Source: Listeria grandensis FSL F6-0971 (lineage in GTDB: Bacteria; Bacillota; Bacilli; Lactobacillales; Listeriaceae). From it: 64,000 nt of DNA. Below the pieces are notes generated by a model. That model did no database searches. It saw only the letters and a program-made list of their open reading frames with translations, and had not been told where the DNA came from. A program made the translations under genes and the position numbers. Shown one piece after another: positions 20,800 through 29,405 of the stretch (within the stretch, counting starts at the first letter, position 1; each line of letters begins with the position of its first letter). The stretch lies in the NCBI RefSeq assembly GCF_000525835.1, contig NZ_AODD01000015.1, forward strand, positions 62,001-126,000. Direction: 5' to 3'.

Positions 20800-20828
20800 A
20801 TCTTACCACGCGCTACGACGAATGTAAA
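20800..20828 (-). promoter_or_regulatory. sigma-A-type promoter of the small RNA
   Basis: On the minus strand -35 TTTACA (20823-20828) and -10 TAAGAT (20800-20805) are separated by exactly 17 bp. Predicted start of transcription is near 20793. Confidence 0.7.
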
Positions 20829-20920
20829 GCTTTATTTTTGTTGTGGCATTGTGCAGTGAAGGGAATTAGAGCTTCTCCGTGTCGATACTAGCATTTGCTC
20901 AGAAGCTATGAGGTTTGGCT

Positions 20921-22591
20921 CTACTTTATGTGTAGCATCAGTGCTTCGTAAGGTTGCAATACAATCTTATTTGTCATCGTCTCATGTGGATAATTTGATT
21001 CTAAAATTTGGCAGTTTTTATCTTGGTAACGCTCGGGTAGAGTCCAAACATGCTCCTCTGCGCTAAAATTACCAACAACGAGTAGTGTCTCTCCGTTCCA
21101 ATGGCGCTCATAATCGTAAATCGTTTCACTATCTGCGTCGAGCAATGTGAAATCACCATTTGTAAAAATAGCCTGATCGCGACGCATTGCAATGAGGCGT
21201 TGATAGGTGTAAAAAATAGAATCAGGATTCGCGAGTGCTTTCTCAGCCGTCCATGTATCTGCATGAATGGGCGCCAACCAAGGTTTTCCGTCTGTGAAGC
21301 CGTGATGAAGGTCATCGTTCCACTGCATTGGAATCCGAGCATTTTCACGTGATTTCAGGCGTAAGATCTGTAATGCATCTTCCTCGGAAATCCCGTCTGT
21401 TAGCATCTGCTTGTAGGCATTGCGAGATTCCGCGTCGTCGTACTGCGAAATATTAGTAAAATTCGCATCGGTCATCGCGATTTCTTCGCCTTGATACACG
21501 TAAGTCGTGCCTTGTAAGCCAAACAAGATAATGGCTAGTAGCTTCGCGCTCTGTTCACGGTAAACCTGATCATCTGCAAAACGAGCCAGCGCCCGCGGCT
21601 GATCATGATTGGTCCAAAACAACGCGTTCCAACCGCCACCATCTGCCATTTTTAGTTGCCATTCCGCCATCACGCGTTTCAAGTCGGTCAAACGATATTT
21701 GGCGCTCGCCCATTTTTTCCCGTCTGGGTAGTCCACTTTCATATGATGGAAATTAAATACCATGGAAAGCTCTTGCCGATCAGGATTTGTATACTTAATA
21801 CATTGCTCTGGCGTAGTTGACGACATTTCACCAACTGTCACCAGACCATACTTATCAAAAATACGACGGTTCATTTGATGCAAATATTCATGTACATGCG
21901 GTCCATCTACATAAAATTTACGCCCGTCATCTTGTGCTGTTGCCAGCGAATCATTCGGGAAATCAGGGTTTTTGGAGATATTATTGATAACATCCAAACG
22001 GAATCCGTCGATGCCTTTTTCACCCCACCAAGCCATCATGCTATAGATTTCTTCTTGCAATTTTGGATTCTCCCAATTTAAATCGGGCATGCTGACCTCA
22101 TAAAGATGCAGGTAATATTGACCGGATGCTTCGTCAAGTTCCCAAGCGGATCCGCTGAACTTAGAAAGCCAATTATTTGGAGGCCCGCCATCTGCCGCAG
22201 GGTCTTTCCAAATATAATAATCGCGATACGGATTATCTTTGCCTTTTAACGCTTCTTGAAACCAATGGTGCTGATAGGACGTGTGATTGACGACCATATC
22301 CATCATGATTTTCAAACCACGATCATGTGCTTCCTTCAAAAGTTCGTCAAAATCAGCCATAGTTCCGTATTGTGGATCGATCGCGAAGTAGTCTGCAATA
22401 TCATAGCCGTTGTCGCGCTGTGGGGATACATACATTGGCGTAAGCCACAGCAGGTCGATGCCGAGTTTTGCTAAGTAATCTAGTTTTTCAATAATGCCGC
22501 GAATGTCGCCGATACCGTCTCCATTTGTATCGTTAAAACTGCGCGGGTAAATCTGGTATACCGTTCCTTTTTGCCACCATTCGTTATTCAT
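20921..22591 (-). CDS. treA: trehalose-6-phosphate hydrolase (GH13)
   Basis: A 556-residue alpha-amylase-family enzyme that splits imported trehalose 6-phosphate to glucose and glucose 6-phosphate. It begins NNEWWQKGTVYQIYPRSF. The GH13 catalytic residues are visible: nucleophile aspartate in DGFRLDVIN, acid/base glutamate in VTVGEMSS and the transition-state aspartate in WTNHDQPRALAR. The ATG at 22591 follows a GGAGG site. Oligo-1,6-glucosidases are close relatives; the preceding PTS EIIBC gene (13 bp away) and its TreR operators favour trehalose 6-phosphate. Confidence 0.88.
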   Translation of the reverse strand: MNNEWWQKGTVYQIYPRSFNDTNGDGIGDIRGIIEKLDYLAKLGIDLLWLTPMYVSPQRDNGYDIADYFAIDPQYGTMADFDELLKEAHDRGLKIMMDMVVNHTSYQHHWFQEALKGKDNPYRDYYIWKDPAADGGPPNNWLSKFSGSAWELDEASGQYYLHLYEVSMPDLNWENPKLQEEIYSMMAWWGEKGIDGFRLDVINNISKNPDFPNDSLATAQDDGRKFYVDGPHVHEYLHQMNRRIFDKYGLVTVGEMSSTTPEQCIKYTNPDRQELSMVFNFHHMKVDYPDGKKWASAKYRLTDLKRVMAEWQLKMADGGGWNALFWTNHDQPRALARFADDQVYREQSAKLLAIILFGLQGTTYVYQGEEIAMTDANFTNISQYDDAESRNAYKQMLTDGISEEDALQILRLKSRENARIPMQWNDDLHHGFTDGKPWLAPIHADTWTAEKALANPDSIFYTYQRLIAMRRDQAIFTNGDFTLLDADSETIYDYERHWNGETLLVVGNFSAEEHVWTLPERYQDKNCQILESNYPHETMTNKIVLQPYEALMLHIK

Positions 22592-22604
22592 CCTAAAAAT
22601 CCTC

Positions 22605-24022
22605 CTAAAATCCTGCATTTCCTTGTTTTCGTCTTGCGAGTCCGATAATTATTGTTAATACAAATGGTACGCCGATTGCGATGAGCATGCCGATCGCATA
22701 AGCTCCCCAGCCAGCGCGTGTAATGGATAGGATCGAGAACAGTCCGCTGACACCGATTGATTGGGAGATAACACCATTATAAGCGATGAATCCACCGGCA
22801 AGCCCAGCGCCAATCATCGAGCAAATAAAGGCGTACTTGGCGCGTAAATTGACCCCGAACATCGCGGGTTCGGTAATGCCAAGATAGGCTGAAAGCGCGG
22901 ATGTGAGCGCGATACTGCGGTTCTTTTTATCACGGGTTACGAAAGCCATCGCCAGTGCCGCCGAGCCTTGAGCCGTATCGGAAAGCGCCTGAATTGGCCA
23001 AAACATCGTTCTGCCGGTCGTCGAAATCAGTTGTAAATTGACAGCGAGGAAGGCGTGATGCATGCCGGTAATAACAAGCAGAGCGAAACACCCACCAAAT
23101 AGGACACCAGTAATGATCGGCGAGACGCTCGACAAGCTAACGATGCCGTCTGTAATCCAATTGGAAATCCATAAGGTGATCGGTCCAATCGCAATCAAGG
23201 ATAGCGCACTTGTGACGAGCAATGTAACTGGTGCGACAATCAAAAGCTGGAACGCATCGGGAATAACGCGGCGTAACGCTTTCTCAATGGAAGCGTATAC
23301 CCAAGCGGCCACGAGAACAGGCAATACTTGACCTTGATAGCCAATTTGTGCGACTTCAAGCCCGAAAAAATTCCAATAATGTGGTTCTTTCACGCCGATA
23401 TCATAGGCACTCATCAGGCTGGATTGACGAGCACAAGACCCAAAACAATCCCCATCAGCGGGTTTCCACCGAAATATTTTACGGCTGACCAACCGACAAG
23501 CGCCGGCAAGAATGCAAAAGCAGTTCCGGCAATCATACTGATCATACCAGCAATACCAGCAAGGTTCGGATACATATCTACAAGCGATTTACCTTCTACA
23601 AAAATCCCAACACCGACGAGGACATTATTAATTCCGAGTAAAAGACCACTGGCAACAATCGCCGGCAAAATAGGAATGAAAACATCAGCCAGCATTTTCA
23701 CGATTTTTTGAAGTGGGTTGAGTTTTTTTGCGTTTTCTTCTTTGAGTTCGGCAGTTGTCACTTCTTTGACATTGGTCTGGCGAACGAGTTCTTCATAAGC
23801 TTTGTCGACGGTACCTTGTCCGATAACAACTTGATATTGTCCATTAGAACTGAAATTTCCACGAACGATATCGATCTCCTTTAATGCGGCTTCATCTACG
23901 ATAGATTCATCTTTGAGCTGAAAGCGGAGGCGGGAGATACAATGTGTTGCCATGTTAATATTATCTTCGCCACCAATTGCCGCAATAATCGCTGCGACAT
24001 TCTTTTTTGTCACCTTTGCCAT
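22605..24022 (-). pseudogene. treP: PTS trehalose-type EIIBC component, one-base frameshift
   Basis: This membrane permease takes up and phosphorylates trehalose. The EIIB domain (residues 1-90) has its phosphorylated cysteine at residue 28 (NMATHCISRLRF). The EIIC domain spans about 105-470 and includes the LPALVGWSAVKYFGGNP block. The frame from the ATG at 24022 stops at 23414 after VLVNPA; the rest reads in another frame as SLMSAYDIGVKEPHYWN down to 22605. Inserting one base near 23421-23424 restores VNPSLMSAY and a protein of about 472 residues, the normal length. Everything else is intact, so this is either a very recent mutation or a sequence error. Confidence 0.85.
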
Positions 24023-24056
24023 CTTAAATTCCCCTCTTTCTAAGCTAAATCTCAAA

Positions 24057-24072
24057 ATGTAATCGATTTCAT
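24057..24072 (-). promoter_or_regulatory. catabolite-response element (cre) at the treP promoter
   Basis: Minus-strand ATGAAATCGATTACAT matches the cre consensus WTGNAANCGNWNNCWW at every position. It lies just downstream of the -10 element, a position where CcpA normally represses. Confidence 0.75.
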
Positions 24073-24079
24073 TAGGTTT

Positions 24080-24108
24080 ATTATAAGTTGTTTAAACAAC
24101 TTATGCAA
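24080..24108 (-). promoter_or_regulatory. treP promoter with TreR operator in the spacer
   Basis: On the minus strand -35 TTGCAT (24103-24108) and -10 TATAAT (24080-24085) are 17 bp apart. A perfect 22-bp palindrome at 24083-24104, core TTGTTTAAACAA, fills the spacer, so a bound GntR-type dimer would block RNA polymerase. Confidence 0.8.
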
Positions 24109-24117
24109 GCGTTTTTC

Positions 24118-24141
24118 AAAAATTTGTTTAAACAAATTTTT
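24118..24141. promoter_or_regulatory. second TreR-type operator
   Basis: A perfect 24-bp palindrome with the same TTGTTTAAACAA core, centred 36 bp upstream of the first operator. A related imperfect copy lies before treR at 29274-29285. Confidence 0.75.
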
Positions 24142-24151
24142 AGAGAGGTAG

Positions 24152-24177
24152 AAAAACCCCCGCAAAAGCGAGGGTTT
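24152..24177 (-). terminator. terminator of the two-component/ABC operon
   Basis: Minus-strand stem AAACCCTCGC/GCGGGGGTTT (one mismatch, loop of A/T) followed by T-rich sequence, directly after the ATPase gene. Confidence 0.75.
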
Positions 24178-24181
24178 GGTG

Positions 24182-24859
24182 TTACATTGTTTCTACTAGT
24201 TGCTTACTTTTCAAGGTTAATGTGATATCGGATTGTTTGGCGATGGATTTGTCATGCGTCACCATGATGATACATTTTCCTTTTTGATGTGCGAGAGCTT
24301 TGAACAAGTAGATGATTTTCTCAGCGGTTTCACCATCAAGGTTACCTGTAGGCTCATCGGCAAAGATGATTTGGGCGCTACCAGAAAGGGCACGAGCGAT
24401 GGTGACACGTTGTTGCTGCCCACCACTGAGCTGTAAGACGGGGCGCTTCATTTGATCTTCGGTTAATCCGACCTCAGTTAAAACGTTGATCGCATGGGCG
24501 CGTTTATTTTTTATGCTTGGATGTTGGATACCGATCGCGGTGATGACGTTTTGTAATGCAGTCATGTAAGGGATCAGATTGTAAGCTTGAAAAATGATGG
24601 CGCAATGATTCTTTCGATATTTTTGTAAAGAGAGGGAGCCGCCGATGCTCTGTTTTTGAAAAAGAACTTGGCCAGCGCTTGGCACGTCGAGGCCGGATGA
24701 GATGGAGAGCATCGTTGTTTTTCCTGATCCGGATGGGCCTAGAATAGTGTAGAACGTGCCGGCGTTGAAGTCATAAGATGCGTCTAGTAAAATGGTTTGG
24801 CTTTTGCCACCAGATTGATATTTGTATGAGATATTATTTAAACTTAGAATTTTTTCCAT
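24182..24859 (-). CDS. ABC transporter ATP-binding protein (MacB/Vex-like exporter)
   Basis: A 225-residue ATPase of the LolD/MacB group. Walker A GPSGSGKT at residues 41-48, signature LSGGQQQR, Walker B IIFADEP followed by [11 protein letters not shown], and the H-loop histidine in [13 protein letters not shown] are all present. It is the last gene of a four-gene operon (response regulator, kinase, permease, ATPase) and lies 17 bp after the permease. This arrangement resembles peptide-sensing or antimicrobial-defence modules; the substrate is unknown. Confidence 0.9.
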   Translation of the reverse strand: MEKILSLNNISYKYQSGGKSQTILLDASYDFNAGTFYTILGPSGSGKTTMLSISSGLDVPSAGQVLFQKQSIGGSLSLQKYRKNHCAIIFQAYNLIPYMTALQNVITAIGIQHPSIKNKRAHAINVLTEVGLTEDQMKRPVLQLSGGQQQRVTIARALSGSAQIIFADEPTGNLDGETAEKIIYLFKALAHQKGKCIIMVTHDKSIAKQSDITLTLKSKQLVETM

Positions 24860-24876
24860 ATAGGTTCACCTGTCCT

Positions 24877-26298
24877 TTAATCATTTTTTGATAAGATCAT
24901 TTTTGGTTGGAGCCTGATGATAAACAGGCAAGGGAGTAGGGTTGCGACGATGACTACGAGTAGACCGATACCGCCGACTTCTACCATATCTTGTCTGGAA
25001 ATATCGACATTGACGGAATCAATGGCTTCTCCTTTTGGTTTATCTTCTTCACCAGATCCAGCAAACGAGGTGACCATAGCGCCCGATTGGGATGGATCAG
25101 CTTCGTCATCTTTTGCTTGCTCGACTTCTTTTGCGAGCATTTGATTGGTGACTGCTTGACCGATTGGTTGACTAGTGAAGCAGGCGACAGAGAAAGCGAT
25201 CATACCGATAATGATGACTTCGACAAGGAATTGCCCAATTAGTTTGGTTTTATTTTCACCGAGTGAGAGCAAGACACCCATTTCGAAACGGCGCTCGCGG
25301 ATGGATAACAAGACGAGTAGCGCTAAAATAAGTCCTCCAGCGAGTGCGGTAATCACGACGATAACATTGGCGAACGATGCGACATTTTGAATGGGGGTAA
25401 TCATTTTCTTGTAAGCTTCGTCGTTAGCATCCCATTTGTAGAAGTCTTTGTCTACGTTACTTATCTTAATGGCTTCTTTTTTGAAGGTGTTGATCAGCTG
25501 TGGATCGGTCATGGTGTAAGTGGCAGAAGTCAACGAACCATCATGTGTAAAGGGCATAGCTGCGTCGATAGGGACATATATTTTGTTTGCGGGTTCCATG
25601 AAATCAACAGGGAATTGCTGTGAGCCAGTGGCTTCACTGCTCGTGTAAATACCTTGGACTGTAAATTCGATAGGCTTACCTGTCTTCATTTCTTTGAGTT
25701 TAAATTTATCACCGACTTTGAGTTTGTTTTGGTCAGCGAATCGTTTTTCAATCACTGCGATATTACCCTTATCTTTGTCGGTGATACCTTTTCCAGAGAC
25801 GATTTTCTCTTTACCATTTTTAAATTTAGCGACGCCATCTGTGCTGTTTGTCCCACTGATCATGAAGTCGGGCATGTCTGGTGTTTTACCATCGGAGCCA
25901 CTAGCCATTGCTATCTGACCGCCACCTTCTGAATCGTCTTTTTTCGGTGACTTGATGGGTCCCTTATCGACTTTGGCCGCGGAGGCATCCACCACATATT
26001 GATGGCTTGCTACTTGTTTTAAGTTCTTTACTTTTTCGATATCCTCTATTTTCAGGATAGGAACTTCGTCAGGTTGTTTGCCGGCTTCCATTTCTTTCAT
26101 TAACTTATCCATGTTTAAGTTTAATGTCACATCACCACCTAATTTTTTTCGGGCAATGTCCGTGCTTTTTTCGGTAGCCGACTGAATCGCGAATCCTGCG
26201 AATACGAGGCTACATAGTACAAATAGTAGGATGAGCATTAGGAGCGATTTTCCTTTCTTAGCCCAAATGCTGATGCATGCTCTTCTGATAAAATCCAT
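24877..26298 (-). CDS. ABC transporter permease, FtsX/MacB type
   Basis: A 473-residue permease with one N-terminal helix (about residues 16-36), a large extracytoplasmic domain of about 260 residues and three C-terminal helices, the MacB/FtsX topology. The external domain is rich in K/D/G with a low-complexity KSPKKDDSEGGGQ patch. A second acidic insertion (KDDEADPSQSG to EEDKPKGE) sits between helices 3 and 4, unusual for the family. Partners are the ATPase downstream and the sensor kinase upstream. The architecture is mechanotransmission rather than classical transport; the function is inferred only. Confidence 0.85.
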   Translation of the reverse strand: MDFIRRACISIWAKKGKSLLMLILLFVLCSLVFAGFAIQSATEKSTDIARKKLGGDVTLNLNMDKLMKEMEAGKQPDEVPILKIEDIEKVKNLKQVASHQYVVDASAAKVDKGPIKSPKKDDSEGGGQIAMASGSDGKTPDMPDFMISGTNSTDGVAKFKNGKEKIVSGKGITDKDKGNIAVIEKRFADQNKLKVGDKFKLKEMKTGKPIEFTVQGIYTSSEATGSQQFPVDFMEPANKIYVPIDAAMPFTHDGSLTSATYTMTDPQLINTFKKEAIKISNVDKDFYKWDANDEAYKKMITPIQNVASFANVIVVITALAGGLILALLVLLSIRERRFEMGVLLSLGENKTKLIGQFLVEVIIIGMIAFSVACFTSQPIGQAVTNQMLAKEVEQAKDDEADPSQSGAMVTSFAGSGEEDKPKGEAIDSVNVDISRQDMVEVGGIGLLVVIVATLLPCLFIIRLQPKMILSKND

Positions 26299-26364
26299 AT
26301 AAAAAAACCTCCAATTTCTTTGATAAGACTAACTTTACACAAAGAAAATGGAGATATGGTGGAT

Positions 26365-27819
26365 CTAAAGTGTAGTTTTGATGGATTCGTCTTGCCAGAT
26401 GCTAAATTGAACGCCGTGCTCTTTATTGTCGATCCGATAGCAAAGTTTTGATTTCTCCAAGAATGTGGCAGTGATAAATAGGCCAATCCCACTTCCTCCT
26501 GTCGTCTTATTACCAGATTTCTCGAGGCGATAGAAGGCATCAAATAGTTTACTGAGTTCCTCATCAGGAATGGTTGGGGAATCATTATAGATGGAAAAAT
26601 ACCAACCTTGTTGGGAGCTTTTTAGAGAAATCTCGATCGTATCCACATTTTGTGAGTATTGAAAAGCATTGTGAATCACATTTGTGAATGCTTTTTCTAC
26701 TAGTTTTTGATTGGCGTGGATGAATACATCAGGTGCTATATTGTTTTGGATTTGTCGATGGGCAGCTTCTGGATGCCATTTCTCCTGTTGGATGCAGTCT
26801 GTGATAAAGCTTGAGAGGTTAAATGTCGTCTTGCTCGTTTCGAAATCAGCGCTATCCACGCGCGAAATTTCTAGCATGTCTTGCACGAGCGCAGACATTT
26901 GCTCCATCGTCTCATAGGAACGTTTCAAATACGTATCGCGATCACTGTAAGGTCCAATGCGGTGAATCATCGCCTCGAGTTGTCCCATCACGGAAGCGAT
27001 TGGAGATTTTAATTCATGCGAAACAGCGGTTATGAACTGTTTGCGCGTCTCTTCTTGTGCACGTTCTTTCGCAATTTCTGCCTCCAACCGTACATTGACC
27101 TTCTGCAAATCGATCAGTGTACCTTCTAATTCGCGCGCCATATCGTTCAAGTGATGAGATAATTGCCCAATTTCATCAGTGGATTTGACTGGTAACTCCT
27201 CAGAAAAGTCGAGTCGAGCCATTTTGTTCGCAACATTATTCATGCGAAGGAGTGGTTTCACTGTTCTTTTTGAGAAGAAGTAAGCGGAAATAAAGCTTAA
27301 AACAACCACAAAAATCAAGAAATAGGGCGCAAAAAGCAGCAATACGGAAGAAATATCTGTGAGTGGTTGGATATTGATAAAGTAGCGTAACGTGTAGGGC
27401 ACATTATCGATGGTCATGCTTTTTTCGATGCTAGTGCTACTATCTGAAGCATCGGTGGTGGCCACAGGTACAGAGGCGGTTATGCTCGTTGTCATTAAAC
27501 CACTTTGAACCTCAACATATGGAATATACACAATTTGATTCATGCTATTCAGTAAAAATGGTGAAATATTATTTGCCGCTGCAAAATCGTCCATCGCAGC
27601 TTCTACGTCCTGAAGCGAGCCGGTTTTAGAAGCTTTCACGACAAGTTCCGCACCATCATCTAGCTTTTGCTTCTTATAATCATAATAAAAATTAGGTAGG
27701 AACCAGAGCAACATTGCGTAAATAAGTACCGTGAAGACAAGTAGTAGTGCTAACGTGATGAAAAAAATCTTGGCACTGATTTTGGCGCGAATTTTAGTAA
27801 TCCATTTTATAGCCAGCAC
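26365..27819 (-). CDS. sensor histidine kinase
   Basis: A 484-residue membrane kinase with two transmembrane segments (about 19-41 and 157-182) bounding an external sensor domain of about 115 residues. A HAMP linker (183-240) precedes the dimerisation domain with the phosphorylated histidine near 268 (AVSHELKSP). The catalytic domain shows NVIHNAFQYS (N box) and GGSGIGLFI (G box). The GTG start at 27819 overlaps the response-regulator gene by 26 bp; the ribosome site is close, so the exact start is uncertain. Its likely job is to sense the substrate or state of the adjoining ABC module. Confidence 0.9.
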   Translation of the reverse strand: MLAIKWITKIRAKISAKIFFITLALLLVFTVLIYAMLLWFLPNFYYDYKKQKLDDGAELVVKASKTGSLQDVEAAMDDFAAANNISPFLLNSMNQIVYIPYVEVQSGLMTTSITASVPVATTDASDSSTSIEKSMTIDNVPYTLRYFINIQPLTDISSVLLLFAPYFLIFVVVLSFISAYFFSKRTVKPLLRMNNVANKMARLDFSEELPVKSTDEIGQLSHHLNDMARELEGTLIDLQKVNVRLEAEIAKERAQEETRKQFITAVSHELKSPIASVMGQLEAMIHRIGPYSDRDTYLKRSYETMEQMSALVQDMLEISRVDSADFETSKTTFNLSSFITDCIQQEKWHPEAAHRQIQNNIAPDVFIHANQKLVEKAFTNVIHNAFQYSQNVDTIEISLKSSQQGWYFSIYNDSPTIPDEELSKLFDAFYRLEKSGNKTTGGSGIGLFITATFLEKSKLCYRIDNKEHGVQFSIWQDESIKTTL

Positions 27820-28459
27820 CCCTCACGGTTTGGATTTTGTCGGTAGCTAGTTTTTTGCGCAAGTTTTTGATATGTGTGTTAATAATCTTGGTGTCGACAA
27901 TGTATTCATAATCCCAAGCTTGGTCAAGTAGCATTTCACGTGTGAAGACACGGCCTGGATTTTTCATTAACAATCGCAAAATGTCGAATTCTTTGCGGGT
28001 TAGCTCGACCGGATCGCCGCTTGCTGTTACTTGGAAGGTTTCTGTGTTTAGGCTGATTTCAGCGATCTCCAATAGAATCGAGCCATCCGTTGTATCAGGT
28101 GAAACGCGACGCAACAATGATTCCACACGTTTTAGCAACACTTTATAGGAAAAGGGTTTTTGAATATAGTCGTCAGCGCCAAGCTCGAAACCTTTTAATT
28201 CGGAATCTTCTTCACCAAGAGCTGTGAGCATCAAAATCGGTGCATCAGATTTCGTGCGAATTAGCTCGCATAATGTATAGCCATCCATTTTGGGCATCAT
28301 AATATCCATAATAATCAGGTCAAATGTTTGTGACTCAAATATACCATAAGCCTCCATACCGTTTTCCGAAGGCACAACTTCATAGCCTTCGGAAAGCAAA
28401 AAGGCACTGGTGACTTCTAAAATATTGGGATCGTCTTCTACAACTAATATTTTCTTCAT
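27794..28459 (-). CDS. OmpR-family response regulator
   Basis: A 221-residue regulator: an N-terminal receiver domain with acidic pocket VVEDD and phospho-acceptor D52 (IIMDIMMP), switch lysine in IQKPF, then a winged-helix DNA-binding domain (about 125-221; LTRKEFDILRLLMKN, VDTKIINTHIKNLRKKL). It is the first gene of the operon with the kinase and ABC exporter, so autoregulation is likely. The ATG follows AAGGAGG. Targets are not visible in the sequence. Confidence 0.92.
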   Translation of the reverse strand: MKKILVVEDDPNILEVTSAFLLSEGYEVVPSENGMEAYGIFESQTFDLIIMDIMMPKMDGYTLCELIRTKSDAPILMLTALGEEDSELKGFELGADDYIQKPFSYKVLLKRVESLLRRVSPDTTDGSILLEIAEISLNTETFQVTASGDPVELTRKEFDILRLLMKNPGRVFTREMLLDQAWDYEYIVDTKIINTHIKNLRKKLATDKIQTVRGAGYKMDY

Positions 28460-28528
28460 AAAAACCTCCTTAAAAGAACACGATTTACTCTATTATAACG
28501 CGTGAAAGTGGAGTTTAGGTGGAGTGTT

Positions 28529-29248
28529 TTATTTTAATCGTTGAGCCGAGTCAAAGAACACAAAGCGATCCGGGCGATGGCGTGATTCGGTGTATTCGAA
28601 CATTGTGCCGTTCGCATCATAGGCGTAATTCTTCACGACTGCCAAACAATCATAGCCTGCTAAATCGAGATATTGTTTATCATCAGCTAACGCTTTTTCA
28701 ACGACAATATACCGCTTGGAAGTCACAATTCTGACGCGGAGCTCCTCTTCGATGTATTCATAGATAGATTCAGCCGCCCGTTCAGGTGTCAAATTACGCA
28801 CCACGTTACGATCAAAATAGTTCACATCAAGAATCAACGCCTCATTTTCGACGAAACGTAGCCGCTTGATATAGTAAACTTGAGTTCCAACTGGCAACCA
28901 CGTTTTTGCGGATAATGCTGCGTCTACCTCCAGTTCCTCGAAATGAACCACCTTTGTTTGAAACGTTTTATGATTGCGAATCAGAGACTCCTTCATACTC
29001 TCCACGCCGCCAAACATGAATTCAATAGACTCGTGTTGGTGAATGACCATGACACCTTTCCCTCGGACACTTTGCACGTAGCCATCTTTCACTAATTCTG
29101 AAATGGCACGACGAACCGTATTTCGGCTACAATCAAAGCGTCCCGCAAGAGCATGTTCTGTAGGTAACATTTCTTTGAAGGCGTATCGCTCATTATCAAT
29201 ATCCTTTTTTAATTCTACATAAATATCATGATATACAGCTTTCCCCAA
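28529..29248 (-). CDS. treR: GntR-family repressor TreR
   Basis: A 239-residue regulator with an N-terminal winged helix (VYHDIYVELKKDI to SVRGKGVMV, including LAGRFDCSRNTVRRAISEL) and a C-terminal UTRA effector domain. The length equals Bacillus TreR. The TTG start at 29248 lies 7 nt after GGAGGG. Trehalose specificity is inferred from the treP/treA genes 4.5 kb away and from matching TTGTTTAAACAA-type sites at treP and at this gene's own promoter (29274-29285). It is separated from treP by the unrelated two-component/ABC operon, an unusual split. Confidence 0.8.
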   Translation of the reverse strand: MGKAVYHDIYVELKKDIDNERYAFKEMLPTEHALAGRFDCSRNTVRRAISELVKDGYVQSVRGKGVMVIHQHESIEFMFGGVESMKESLIRNHKTFQTKVVHFEELEVDAALSAKTWLPVGTQVYYIKRLRFVENEALILDVNYFDRNVVRNLTPERAAESIYEYIEEELRVRIVTSKRYIVVEKALADDKQYLDLAGYDCLAVVKNYAYDANGTMFEYTESRHRPDRFVFFDSAQRLK

Positions 29249-29273
29249 TATCTTTCCCTCCGATTTTGCTGAC

Positions 29274-29285
29274 TTGTTTAAACAG
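29274..29285. promoter_or_regulatory. imperfect TreR operator before treR
   Basis: TTGTTTAAACAG on the plus strand differs by one base from the treP operator core. It lies about 25 bp upstream of the treR start codon, consistent with autoregulation. Confidence 0.6.
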
Positions 29286-29405
29286 CTTTCTTCATTTAAT
29301 TGTACTAAAAATAGTTTGAGAAAGAAAGGGATGGTTATCATTGGATGTATATGCCAAATGGTGATATATTAGTATTGGGTGGAAACAATCAAGAGGAGGA
29401 TTGGG

